A DNA stretch of 64,000 nucleotides from CAVROP01 sp050008495 (GTDB taxonomy: Bacteria; Acidobacteriota; Terriglobia; UBA7540). Below the pieces are notes generated by a model. It was not told the origin of the DNA. It did no database searches and worked only from the letters and a program-made list of their open reading frames with translations. Of this stretch, positions 15,542 to 23,250 are shown piece by piece; position 1 is the stretch's first letter, and each line of letters opens with the position of its first letter. Location: the NCBI GenBank assembly GCA_050008495.1, contig JBEKMN010000015.1, positions 1 through 64,000 on the forward strand. Direction: 5' to 3'. The position numbers were made by a program, and so were the translations under genes.

Positions 15542-16795
15542 ATGTCTAATGTGCTTCCCGCTCTCCGCCGCGCGCTTGACATCCTGCCCTCGCCGGAAGC
15601 CGACCGGCCGGGCCTGCTGCTTCGAGATCCCTTGGGTTACGCGGAAGCGGTTCTGTACGTGCCGCCGACGTGGGCTTTGGCGCTGCGGTGCCTGGATGGA
15701 GAGCACACCGAACTGGACGTGCAAGAGCTCCTCACTCGAGCCACGGGCGGGCTGGTGTTCAGTGATGAAGTTCGGGAATTCGTCCGCGTTTTGCGCCAGG
15801 AAGGTTTCCTGGAGACCGAAGAGTTTGAGCGTCGGCGCGAGCAGCGGCACAAGGAATTCCTGGAGCTACCCGAACGCCCGGCGGCCCATGCGGGCTCGGG
15901 GTACCCGGCGAGTGCGGTGGAAATCCGCACTACTTTCGCAGAATACTTCAACTCGGTGGAAATTGACGCCGGCCCGCCCGACAACCTCGTGGGAGTGGCC
16001 GCGCCGCATGTCAGCCCGGAGGGCGGACGCAACTGCTACGCCGAGACCTACCGGCGGCTGGCCGCGTTCCCCTCCCTTGCCGAACGGACGTTCATGGTGC
16101 TGGGAACCTCACACTGGGGAGCCGCGGGGAAGTTCGGCTTGACCCATAAGCCGTTCGTCACGCCCCTCGGCACCCTGCGCGTGGACGACGAGATGGTGAT
16201 CTGGCTCGAGCAACACGGAGCCGGGGCCGTCAATTCGGAAGATTATTGCTATGCCTTCGAGCACTCAATTGAGTTTCAGTGTGTATTCCTTCAGTACGCG
16301 CTCGGACCGGAACTAAAGATTGTGCCGATTTTGTGCGGACCGCTTGGTGAAAGCCCGCCAGCCGAGACTGCTGGCCTGAAGGTCAGCGCTACCTCGGCGG
16401 AGAGTGAGAAGGGACTCGAGAGTTTCTTGGACGCGTTGGCCCAGCTCGCCGAGAAGCACAAGGACCGGCTGTTCTGGGTCCTCGGAATCGACTTGACGCA
16501 CCTCGGCCGCCGGTACGGCAGCCCCTTCACCGCTCTGGCCAATCAAGGTCGAATGGCGGAGGTGGCGGCGCAGGATCGCCGCCGCTTAGAATTGGTGTGC
16601 GCCGGCGACAGCCGGGGCTTCCTCGAACTCGTATCGGCGGGCGGCGATGAATTGAACTGGTGCGGTCATTCAACTCTCTACACCTTCTTAAGAGCGATCG
16701 GCCAAGTGCGCGGCCGTTTGCTTCGTTATGAGCAGTGGAACATCGATCCGCAATCCGTGGTCAGCTTCGCCAGCGTGGAGTTTTTTAAGCCCTGA
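15542..16795 (+). CDS. MEMO1-family protein (AmmeMemoRadiSam B) with N-terminal extension
   Basis: A 417-residue protein. Residues about 150-417 are the MEMO fold, with GVAAPHVSPEGGRNCYAETY, LGTSHWGAAGKFGLTHKPF, a FEHSIEFQCVFLQY segment and a CGHSTLYTFL segment that hold the conserved His/Asp/Cys metal-type residues. Residues about 1-125 are an extra domain with winged-helix-like features (LALRCLDGEHTELDVQELL) reminiscent of PqqD-type recognition domains, but this is inference. Around residues 270-290 is a loop that looks translated from a repeat. The AMMECR1 and radical-SAM partners of the usual three-gene set are not in the window. Confidence 0.8.
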   Translation: MSNVLPALRRALDILPSPEADRPGLLLRDPLGYAEAVLYVPPTWALALRCLDGEHTELDVQELLTRATGGLVFSDEVREFVRVLRQEGFLETEEFERRREQRHKEFLELPERPAAHAGSGYPASAVEIRTTFAEYFNSVEIDAGPPDNLVGVAAPHVSPEGGRNCYAETYRRLAAFPSLAERTFMVLGTSHWGAAGKFGLTHKPFVTPLGTLRVDDEMVIWLEQHGAGAVNSEDYCYAFEHSIEFQCVFLQYALGPELKIVPILCGPLGESPPAETAGLKVSATSAESEKGLESFLDALAQLAEKHKDRLFWVLGIDLTHLGRRYGSPFTALANQGRMAEVAAQDRRRLELVCAGDSRGFLELVSAGGDELNWCGHSTLYTFLRAIGQVRGRLLRYEQWNIDPQSVVSFASVEFFKP

Positions 16796-16999
16796 ATGGC
16801 AGCAGGGCATATAGTACAACAAATTATTAACTTACTCAATACTCTAGGAGTCATAAACGAGTACCGGCGCGGAAATACGCTGGGATCGCGGCGACGGCCA
16901 CCCTGGATAACCCTCCCAGCGGGAGGGGGAGAATTTGTCACGAAAAATAACTAGATTCGCTGGACTCTCGTTGTGCTAATATAAACCAGCATTTTATCT

Positions 17000-17332
17000 A
17001 TGAATGAGCAGCGACAAGGCATACGTTATCCCCTAAGGCTACCTGCGGAAGTCCGCTGGACATCCCGGGGCAAGAGTGCGGGGCCGATCAAAGGCGAAAT
17101 TGGTGACATTAGTTCGAGCGGGCTGCTTGTTCTGATTCCCAAGCATCTGCCGATCGGCACCACCATCAACGTCACCATCAATTTACCCGTCGATTTAACA
17201 AAAGTCCCTGTCAGACTTACCTGTAAGGGGCGTGTAGTCCGCAAGAGCTCCATGGGCAAGAGTGCAGGGATCTCAGCGATCATTGAAGATTTCAAACTCC
17301 GGCCTTCGCGACGCAAGTCCGCGAAAGCCTAG
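17000..17332 (+). CDS. PilZ domain protein, canonical c-di-GMP motifs
   Basis: A 110-residue single-domain PilZ protein. The RxxxR motif (R5-QGI-R9) and D/NxSxxG motif (D36-ISSS-G41) that bind cyclic di-GMP are both intact, so it is a probable c-di-GMP receptor. Followed 12 bases later by a LuxR-type regulator gene, so likely co-transcribed. A paralogue of equal length and collinear motifs lies 1.1 kb away on the other strand. A possible TAATAT -10 lies at 16977-16982; no SD is visible before the ATG. Confidence 0.85.
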   Translation: MNEQRQGIRYPLRLPAEVRWTSRGKSAGPIKGEIGDISSSGLLVLIPKHLPIGTTINVTINLPVDLTKVPVRLTCKGRVVRKSSMGKSAGISAIIEDFKLRPSRRKSAKA

Positions 17333-17344
17333 TGTCCCAGCGCC

Positions 17345-18091
17345 ATGCCTAGCGGCACCATGGTTATCCGCTCCAAGCGGCCAATGAAACAAGCGCGCAC
17401 ACCAAAGAGAATCCGTATACTTTTGGCGGACCGGGAAGAGGTTTTTCGCCTTGGAATAAGGCAACTCTTCTCGCTTGAGGACGACCTGCGCGTGGTCGCG
17501 CAAGCGGCAAACCGTGAGCAGGCCACCGCCTTGACAGAACGATTCAAGCCGCACCTCCTTTTGGTTCAAGAAGAGATCGCCGCCGAACCACCCGGCAACT
17601 TCGTGGAGCAGGTCCGGCGTGTCTCGCCGCTCAGCAAAGTGGTGATCACCGCTTCGGCCCTGGTAGGGGACACGGCCACTCGTCATCTGGAATCCGGGGC
17701 CGCCAATGTGATTCCGAGATCCGCTGCGCTCTCCCGCTTCGTGAAGTGCGTCAGAGAAGCGATGAGGCAGAAAGTTGCTCCAGTCAAGGTGATCCCGGCC
17801 CCCCCCGTCAGGACCATCGAGTACTTACAGAAGCCCCTGGTGCGGCCGGTCGACACGCTCACCCTGCGCGAGAAGCATGTGATCGCCTGCCTCATGCAGG
17901 GCTTCCCCAACCGTGAGATTTCTCGGCGGCTGGCCATAGCGGAACAGACCGTCAAGAACCACCTGCGCTCCATTTTCGATAAGGTTGGCGTTTCAGACCG
18001 CTTGGAACTGGTGCTCTACGCCCTTCACCACAAGCTCGACCTGCCCCTCGTCGAGACGCCACGCCAGCAACCGCCGGTAACGGCAGCCTGA
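17345..18091 (+). CDS. LuxR/NarL-type regulator with degenerate receiver
   Basis: A 248-residue response-regulator-like protein. Residues about 22-135 are a receiver fold (RIRILLADREEVFRLGIRQL), but the phospho-acceptor Asp is replaced by Gln75 (LLLVQEEI) and the switch Lys by Arg125 (NVIPRSA), so phosphorylation in the usual way is unlikely. Residues about 170-230 are an intact LuxR-type helix-turn-helix (LTLREKHVIACLMQGFPNRE, AEQTVKNHLRSIFDKVGV). Co-directional with the PilZ gene upstream. Likely a DNA-binding regulator controlled by something other than a histidine kinase. Confidence 0.85.
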   Translation: MPSGTMVIRSKRPMKQARTPKRIRILLADREEVFRLGIRQLFSLEDDLRVVAQAANREQATALTERFKPHLLLVQEEIAAEPPGNFVEQVRRVSPLSKVVITASALVGDTATRHLESGAANVIPRSAALSRFVKCVREAMRQKVAPVKVIPAPPVRTIEYLQKPLVRPVDTLTLREKHVIACLMQGFPNREISRRLAIAEQTVKNHLRSIFDKVGVSDRLELVLYALHHKLDLPLVETPRQQPPVTAA

Positions 18092-18187
18092 TCTCCTATT
18101 GTCCGGCATCACCCCCTGACATCCTGAGCTGCCATAGGACCCGCGCTCACCGATAGAAATGAACGCCGAGCGCGCAGGCCGGGCTCT

Positions 18188-18281
18188 GTGGTGCGGGCGT
18201 CTCGCCCGCCGCAGCGCGGGCATCCTGCCCGGGCGCGGGAGCGGGACGCCCCCGCGACTGCGGGCGGGACGCCCGCACCAC
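18188..18281. repeat. Palindromic GTGGTGCGGGCG...CGCCCGCACCAC element
   Basis: Outer arms GTGGTGCGGGCGTCTCGCCC and GGGCGGGACGCCCGCACCAC are complementary; nested GC-rich palindromes lie inside. Two relatives are at 21742-21816 and 34882-34986. The remaining part of this 339-base gap, 18282-18430, shows no gene. Confidence 0.85.
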
Positions 18282-18430
18282 ACCGCGTCAATATTGAGGT
18301 AGCGAAGCATGCCAGGAGCAAGCCCTTCGCAGGCTTATCCTGCCGGGCGTGGGCTCGCAGCCCTGGGCCGGGCAGGGGCGATGTTGTTGGCGAATCGTCA
18401 GGATGGCGTGAAGGCCAGGGTGCGCGGATT

Positions 18431-18757
18431 TCACGCCTGCGGGCGGGCGGTCCGGATTTGATAATCGTCAATGACCGCGCCGATGCCAAAGGGATAACTT
18501 TCGGCTTCCCTTTGGCTGACCACACGAGCCTGGCAGCGAAGCTTCAAGGGGACTTTCGTAATCTCGGCAGGTAAACTCACCGTCAAAACAATCCTGGTGT
18601 TCGGACGAAGCTGTGAGGGCAGCCGCATAAAAACTCCGTTGCCACTCATCGTGGTAATCTTTCCGTGTATCTTGCGCACTTTGCCCGGGCGGGTTTTCCA
18701 TTGCACCGTCACCGGGAACTCCACCGGAAACCTGATCCCCAAACGAAGGCAGTTCAA
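18431..18757 (-). CDS. PilZ domain protein, motif partly degenerate
   Basis: A 108-residue PilZ protein when read from the TTG at 18757, which has GGAGG five bases before it. Read so, it aligns without gaps to the PilZ protein at 17000: MNCLRLGIRF against MNEQRQGIRY, RxxxR at R5-R9, and the second motif at residues 36-41. Here Asp36 is Thr36 (T-M-S-G-N-G), so c-di-GMP binding may be weakened. An upstream ATG at 19006 would add 83 residues without PilZ homologue counterpart; I reject it. Divergent duplicate of the other PilZ gene is the simplest reading. Confidence 0.8.
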   Translation of the reverse strand: MNCLRLGIRFPVEFPVTVQWKTRPGKVRKIHGKITTMSGNGVFMRLPSQLRPNTRIVLTVSLPAEITKVPLKLRCQARVVSQREAESYPFGIGAVIDDYQIRTARPQA

Positions 18758-19114
18758 AGTAACCTCCAAAAACAATCGTGCAACCGCAACCAGCTTGCCT
18801 GCGGCTAGGCGCGGGGCACCCCGAAGCGGCATACCGCCGGCTGGCAGCACGAGCCGGAGCCCCACTCGCCCATCCGAGTCGGCGGAGAAACTCGTGGCCA
18901 GCACTTCATTGGTAACGCTTTTCGCCCCTCGACTCAAGACTACTAAAGTACCAGTCCCACCGAAGGGATTACCCTGAGAACGCAGGAAAACGCTAGCCAC
19001 CGCCATGCGCCCCGACGAGTCTGGCCCGTCGTTACCGACGGATTAGGGGCGAAGAGTCTACATAGCGAAGGCCCGTGAGCGAAGCTATAATGGTTCAAGA
19101 ACTCGAACGCGCCC
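18758..19114. other. Intergenic region between pilZ paralogue and mutS
   Basis: About 357 bases, open on the minus strand as a possible N-terminal extension of the PilZ gene but without support as coding. A TATAAT hexamer at 19086-19091 is 23 bases before the mutS ATG and may be its -10 box; the -35 region is poor. Nothing else recognised. Confidence 0.4.
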
Positions 19115-21733
19115 ATGAGTGATTTCTCCACACCCCTGATGCGGCAGTACAGCGCCATTAAGGAGCGCCACCCCAACGCCCTCTTGCTGTTTCGATTGGG
19201 AGATTTCTACGAGCTCTTCTTTGAAGACGCCGTGGTGGCTTCGAAGGAGCTGCAAATTACCCTGACCTCCCGCAACAAGGAGAAGGGCGTGGCGATCCCG
19301 ATGTGCGGCGTTCCCTATCATGCCGCGGAGGGTTACATCGCCAAGCTCGTCCGTCGCGGCTTTCGGGTAGCCATCTGCGACCAGATGGAGGATCCGCGCT
19401 TCGCCACGAAACTCGTGAAGCGCGAAGTCACCCGCGTGGTCACGCCGGGAACGGCGATCGATTCGCAGATTCTCGAGCCGCGCGAGAATAACTATCTGGC
19501 GGCGCTGGCGGAGCGCGACGGTAGTGTAGGCCTGGCTTTCGTAGACCTCTCGACCGGCGACTTCCGCGCCACCGAGTTTTCAGGCTCGGAGGCTGCGGCG
19601 CGCCTGCAAGAGGAATTGGAGCGCATGCGGCCCAGCGAACTTCTGGTGGCCTCGCGCCCCACCAGCCCGGCGGAGGCGCGCCCCGTTCCCCTCGCTTCCC
19701 TCACCCAAACGCCTCTCGAGGACTGGGTCTTCGCCGAGGAATATGGCGCCCGGCTGTTGCGCGACCATTTCCGGGTGGCGACGCTGGCCGGCTACGGCCT
19801 CGAGGGTCATGCGCTGGCGGTGGCGGCCGCCGGGGCCGCGCTCCATTATGTGCGCGAGACGCAGCGGGGATCGCTTTCCCACCTCGATGGAATCCGCTTC
19901 TACCAGCAGCAGGATTCGCTGATCCTCGACCCGGCGACGATGCGCAATCTCGAGCTGGTCGAGCCCGCCTTCGGGGAATCTCGCGCCGCCACGCTCCTGG
20001 GTATCCTCGACGAATGCGTCACCTCGCTCGGCGCGCGTAAGTTGAAGGCCTGGATGCTTCGCCCCTCGCTCGACCGCGCCGAACTCGAGGCGCGCCTCGA
20101 CGTCGTAGGGGAGTTGCAGAAGTCCACCATTGAGCGGGAGGAGTTGCGGCGGGCGATGGGCAGCGTACAAGACCTCGAGCGCCTGCTGAGCAAAGTGACC
20201 CTCGAGACCGCCCATGCGCGCGACCTGCTGGCTTTAAAGCAATCGTTGGAGGTTCTCCCCGATCTTCGCGCTTATTTGAACCATTTCCAGGCGGCTCGCC
20301 TGAAGAAACTTCGGGAAGACCTGGACGAGCTTCGCGACGTGCGGGAGCTGCTCGAGAGAGCGGTCCATCCCGATCCCCCGGTGCTTCTCAGCGAGGGCGG
20401 GTTGATCCGGCCGGGCTACAATGCGGAGCTCGACGAACTGCGCGACCTGAGCCAGAACAGCAAACAGTTGCTGGCCCAGATTGAGGTCCGCGAGCGCGAG
20501 CGCACCGGCATCGCCTCTTTGAAGGTCCGCTTCAATAGCATCTTCGGCTATTACATCGAGGTCTCGAAGCCCAATCTGCACCTTGCTCCTGCGGATTACG
20601 AACGCAAGCAGACGTTGGTGAATGCCGAAAGGTTTACCACGCCGGAGTTGAAGGCGCTGGAAGCGAAAATCCTTGACGCGGAGGAGAGAAGCCACGCCCT
20701 CGAGCGCGACCTGTTCCTCGCCACCCGGCGCCAGGTGGGGAATGAGGCGCGGCGCATCCGCCAGACAGCGGCGGTGCTTGCGGAACTGGATGTTCTCGCC
20801 TGCTTCGCCCACTTGGCCGCGGAGCGCCACTACCAACGCCCCGAGTTTTCCCAGGACGGCGAACTGGTCATCCAGCGCGGACGCCACCCCGTCATCGAGC
20901 AACTCAACGAGGAAGGCCAATCCGGCAAGTTCATTCCCAATGATCTCTACATGAATGGCGGCACCGACCTGATCCTGATCATCACGGGGCCGAACATGGG
21001 GGGAAAATCAACTTACCTTCGCCAAGCGGCCCTGATCGCCCTGGTGGCGCAGATGGGGAGCTTTGTGCCCGCCACGCGCGCCCAGCTTCCCATTTTCGAC
21101 CGCATCTTCACTCGCATCGGAGCCTCGGATAACCTGGCGCGGGGGCGCTCGACGTTTATGGTGGAGATGACGGAGGCGGCGGCCATCCTCAACACCGCAA
21201 CGCCACGTAGCCTCGTCTTGTTGGACGAGGTGGGCCGGGGCACCGCGACCTTCGACGGCCTGGCGATTGCCTGGGCCGTGGTCGAATACCTACAAACCCA
21301 CACTCGGGCCAAGACCCTCTTCGCCACTCACTATCACGAGCTTACCGAGCTGGCCGATCTTCTCCCCGGCGTGCGCAATTATCACGTCTCGGTGCGGGAG
21401 TCCGGATCCAACATCGTCTTCCTGCGGAAGGTGGAACAGGGAAGCGCCGACAAGAGCTACGGCATCGAGGTCGCTCGCCTGGCAGGCCTGCCCGCCAAGG
21501 TGATCGCGCGCGCTCGGGAAATCCTCTCTCGCCACGAACAAACCGAGCACACCCTGAGCGAGCGCTTGACCGCCAGGCCGGACGAGGCGAAATCCGGACC
21601 CGTGCAGCTCACCATTTTCACGCCCTTGAACGCTGATGTGGTGAACGCCATCGAAAGCGCCGACCTCGATAACCTGAAACCAATCGAGGCCTTGAACCTG
21701 TTGGCGGAATTGAAAAAGCAGATTCAGTCCTGA
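19115..21733 (+). CDS. mutS: DNA mismatch repair protein MutS
   Basis: An 872-residue mismatch-recognition ATPase. Domain I has TPLMRQYSAIKERHPNALLL and the mismatch-reading Phe-x-Glu (GDFYELFF). Clamp and lever helices follow. The ATPase has Walker A GPNMGGKST (about residues 625-633), SNLARG-type ASDNLARGRSTFMVEM, Walker B LVLLDEVGRGTATFDG and a FATHYHELTEL helix. The C-terminal tail is short. Length is normal (about 850). No mutL nearby in this window. ATG start 23 bases after a TATAAT box. Certain. Confidence 0.97.
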   Translation: MSDFSTPLMRQYSAIKERHPNALLLFRLGDFYELFFEDAVVASKELQITLTSRNKEKGVAIPMCGVPYHAAEGYIAKLVRRGFRVAICDQMEDPRFATKLVKREVTRVVTPGTAIDSQILEPRENNYLAALAERDGSVGLAFVDLSTGDFRATEFSGSEAAARLQEELERMRPSELLVASRPTSPAEARPVPLASLTQTPLEDWVFAEEYGARLLRDHFRVATLAGYGLEGHALAVAAAGAALHYVRETQRGSLSHLDGIRFYQQQDSLILDPATMRNLELVEPAFGESRAATLLGILDECVTSLGARKLKAWMLRPSLDRAELEARLDVVGELQKSTIEREELRRAMGSVQDLERLLSKVTLETAHARDLLALKQSLEVLPDLRAYLNHFQAARLKKLREDLDELRDVRELLERAVHPDPPVLLSEGGLIRPGYNAELDELRDLSQNSKQLLAQIEVRERERTGIASLKVRFNSIFGYYIEVSKPNLHLAPADYERKQTLVNAERFTTPELKALEAKILDAEERSHALERDLFLATRRQVGNEARRIRQTAAVLAELDVLACFAHLAAERHYQRPEFSQDGELVIQRGRHPVIEQLNEEGQSGKFIPNDLYMNGGTDLILIITGPNMGGKSTYLRQAALIALVAQMGSFVPATRAQLPIFDRIFTRIGASDNLARGRSTFMVEMTEAAAILNTATPRSLVLLDEVGRGTATFDGLAIAWAVVEYLQTHTRAKTLFATHYHELTELADLLPGVRNYHVSVRESGSNIVFLRKVEQGSADKSYGIEVARLAGLPAKVIARAREILSRHEQTEHTLSERLTARPDEAKSGPVQLTIFTPLNADVVNAIESADLDNLKPIEALNLLAELKKQIQS

Positions 21734-21741
21734 TACGCATT

Positions 21742-21816
21742 GTGGTGCGGGCGTCCCGCCCGCAGTCGCGGGAGCGTCTCGCTCCCGCCCACGGAGAGGC
21801 ATCCCGCCCGCACCAC
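21742..21816. repeat. Palindromic GTGGTGCGGGCG...CGCCCGCACCAC element
   Basis: Starts nine bases after the mutS stop. Same outer arms as 18188-18281 with an inner GTCGCGGGAGCGTCTCGCTC; a compact 75-base version. Could serve as a 3' hairpin for mutS. Confidence 0.88.
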
Positions 21817-21835
21817 ATGAACCCAATTGCCCTCT

Positions 21836-21899
21836 CCCGGGGAGAGGGTGGCCCACGACGGCGCTCTCATCAGCCGTCGCGGGCCGGGTGAGGGGTCCG
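21836..21899. repeat. GGGGAGAGGGTGGC...GGGTGAGGGG element
   Basis: GGGGAGAGGGTGGC, an inner palindrome (CGACGGC...GCCGTCGC) and GGGCCGGGTGAGGGG. Related blocks are at 29563-29722, 37034-37112 and 49652-49800. Its GAGGGG lies at ribosome-site distance from the GTG start of the GH3 gene. Confidence 0.75.
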
Positions 21900-22994
21900 G
21901 TGCACGAGAACGATCTCGGCCAATTGCTGCTCCTGAAACTGAACGAACTGTGTTGGGGGTCCACCCTCGAGCACACCCTGCGCCGTTTGCACCCAGGCGG
22001 TGTGCTTGTCGATGCGCCGCTTCCCAATGGTGCCGACACCCTCCGCGAATTCCTGTCCAAGTTGGCCTGCTCGGTCCCAACCGTGCCCTTCCTTGCCCTC
22101 CGAGAAGAAGGCGGGCTGATGGATCCGCTGCAAGCCTTCCTGCCTCCACTCCCCTCCCCGCGCGCGGCCGCCGGGAAAGGCCTTGCGGCGGTGCAACGCC
22201 TGGGCGAACTTGTGGGTTCTGCCCTAAAACTTCTCGGTTTCAACACCGATTTCGCTCCTTTGCTCGATCTGGCGTCGCCCAGTCTGATTCCGGGTAGGGG
22301 CACGCCATGGCGTGCCCCTACAGAGACACGCGCCTTCAGCGCCGACCCTCAGCAGGTGGCGAAGTGTGGCGAAGCATTCCTGGAAGGGCTCGAGGCTCAC
22401 AAGGTGCTGGCTTGCGGAAAGCACTTCCCAGGCTTTGGCAACGCGCGCGCCGCCGGCCGAGCCGAACTCCCCCTGGTTTCCAAGTCCATGGCCGAGTTGT
22501 GGCGCGAGGATCTCGTCCCCTATCGGGCGCTTCTGCCCCGGCTCCCCCTGATCCTGGTTAGCACGGCCGCTTATAAGGCCTACGATTTTGATCTGCTGCA
22601 ATCTGCCGGGCTATCTTCGAAGGTTGTTGAGGGCTTGCTCCGCGTTAAGCTGGGCTATGACGGCGTCGCGATCGCCGACGGGCTCGAAACGGAGGCCGTG
22701 CGCGGAACACTGACTTTGGAGGAGGCGGCCGTGCAGGCTGTGAGCGCGGGATGCGACATACTTCTCGTGGAAGAGCTGCAAGCCGCCGAGCGTGTTCAGG
22801 CAGCCTTGAGCGCCGCTCTGCAGTCAGGGAAACTTCCCAGCGCTCGCGTCGAACAAGCACTCAAACGCATTCAGCATGTGAAGCGAGGCCTGCGGCCCCC
22901 CGTCGACAAACTGTCGCGCGGCTCGCTGGAAAACCTTATAAAACAGTTCACAGCCTTCTCCGCCGTCTTCGCAGCCTCGGAAAATCGTGACTAG
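21900..22994 (+). CDS. Glycoside hydrolase family 3, NagZ-like, altered active site
   Basis: A 364-residue GH3 protein. NagZ enzymes remove GlcNAc from GlcNAc-anhydroMurNAc in wall recycling. Seen are LHPGGVLVDAPLPN, REEGG, K174-HFPG and the nucleophile Asp260 in AIADGLET. The loop after KHFPG that should carry the Asp-x-His acid/base pair reads AAGRAELP, so that His is missing and activity is doubtful. Residues about 132-141 come from the palindrome at 22294-22321 and sit where family members have a short loop before TRAFS. GTG 21900 chosen for its AGGGG site; GTG 21888 is possible. Next gene is AnmK, which supports a recycling role. Confidence 0.75.
   Translation: MHENDLGQLLLLKLNELCWGSTLEHTLRRLHPGGVLVDAPLPNGADTLREFLSKLACSVPTVPFLALREEGGLMDPLQAFLPPLPSPRAAAGKGLAAVQRLGELVGSALKLLGFNTDFAPLLDLASPSLIPGRGTPWRAPTETRAFSADPQQVAKCGEAFLEGLEAHKVLACGKHFPGFGNARAAGRAELPLVSKSMAELWREDLVPYRALLPRLPLILVSTAAYKAYDFDLLQSAGLSSKVVEGLLRVKLGYDGVAIADGLETEAVRGTLTLEEAAVQAVSAGCDILLVEELQAAERVQAALSAALQSGKLPSARVEQALKRIQHVKRGLRPPVDKLSRGSLENLIKQFTAFSAVFAASENRD
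22294..22321. repeat. 28-base perfect palindrome inside the GH3 gene
   Basis: GTAGGGGCACGCC-AT-GGCGTGCCCCTAC, perfect over 28 bases, same ends and length as the copies at 1791 and 4502 but a different centre. In frame, encoding roughly Gly-Arg-Gly-Thr-Pro-Trp-Arg-Ala-Pro. Confidence 0.92.
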
Positions 22995-23007
22995 GACTGT
23001 TTGTCTC

Positions 23008-23037
23008 TTGACAAAACCCATAACGATAGGCTATGAT
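23008..23037 (+). promoter_or_regulatory. Probable sigma-70 promoter of anmK
   Basis: TTGACA, an 18-base spacer, then TATGAT: a near-consensus promoter 214 bases before the AnmK start. The implied leader of about 205 bases contains the hairpin at 23096-23229. Confidence 0.6.
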
Positions 23038-23095
23038 TACAGGGGTTGTGGGATGGAACTGCCCGGCCGCCGGGGCTGTGAAAATGAGGGACGGG

Positions 23096-23229
23096 GTCAT
23101 AAAGTCAAGAAGTCGAGGAGTCAAGGAGTTGAAGAGTCGAACGGCACAAGACAAGAACCAACTCCATGCGGCATCCTCAGTCCGGGGTCCGGCAGTCGGC
23201 TTCTCGACTCTTCAACTTCTCGACTCCAG
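23096..23229. repeat. Long hairpin built of GAGTCAAG-type units
   Basis: Left arm GTCAAGAAGTCGAGGAGTCA and AGGAGTTGAAGAGTCGAA; right arm TTCTCGACTCTTCAACTTC and TCGACTCC. Between the predicted promoter and the start of anmK, so it would be in the mRNA leader. Confidence 0.82.
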
Positions 23230-23250
23230 ATTTCTAAGAACGATCCGGGA

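Noticed and set aside
16911..16927. CCCTCCC-AGC-GGGAGGG hairpin after the MEMO gene as a terminator
   Set aside because: No T-tract on either side and it lies over 110 bases from the stop; could be any GC-rich hairpin.
18758..19006. 83-residue N-terminal extension of the second PilZ protein
   Set aside because: No counterpart in the paralogue; a TTG with an ideal ribosome site gives a gap-free alignment.
22987..23250. 88-residue N-terminal extension of AnmK
   Set aside because: It reads through a promoter and hairpin repeats; AnmK homology starts at the later ATG.
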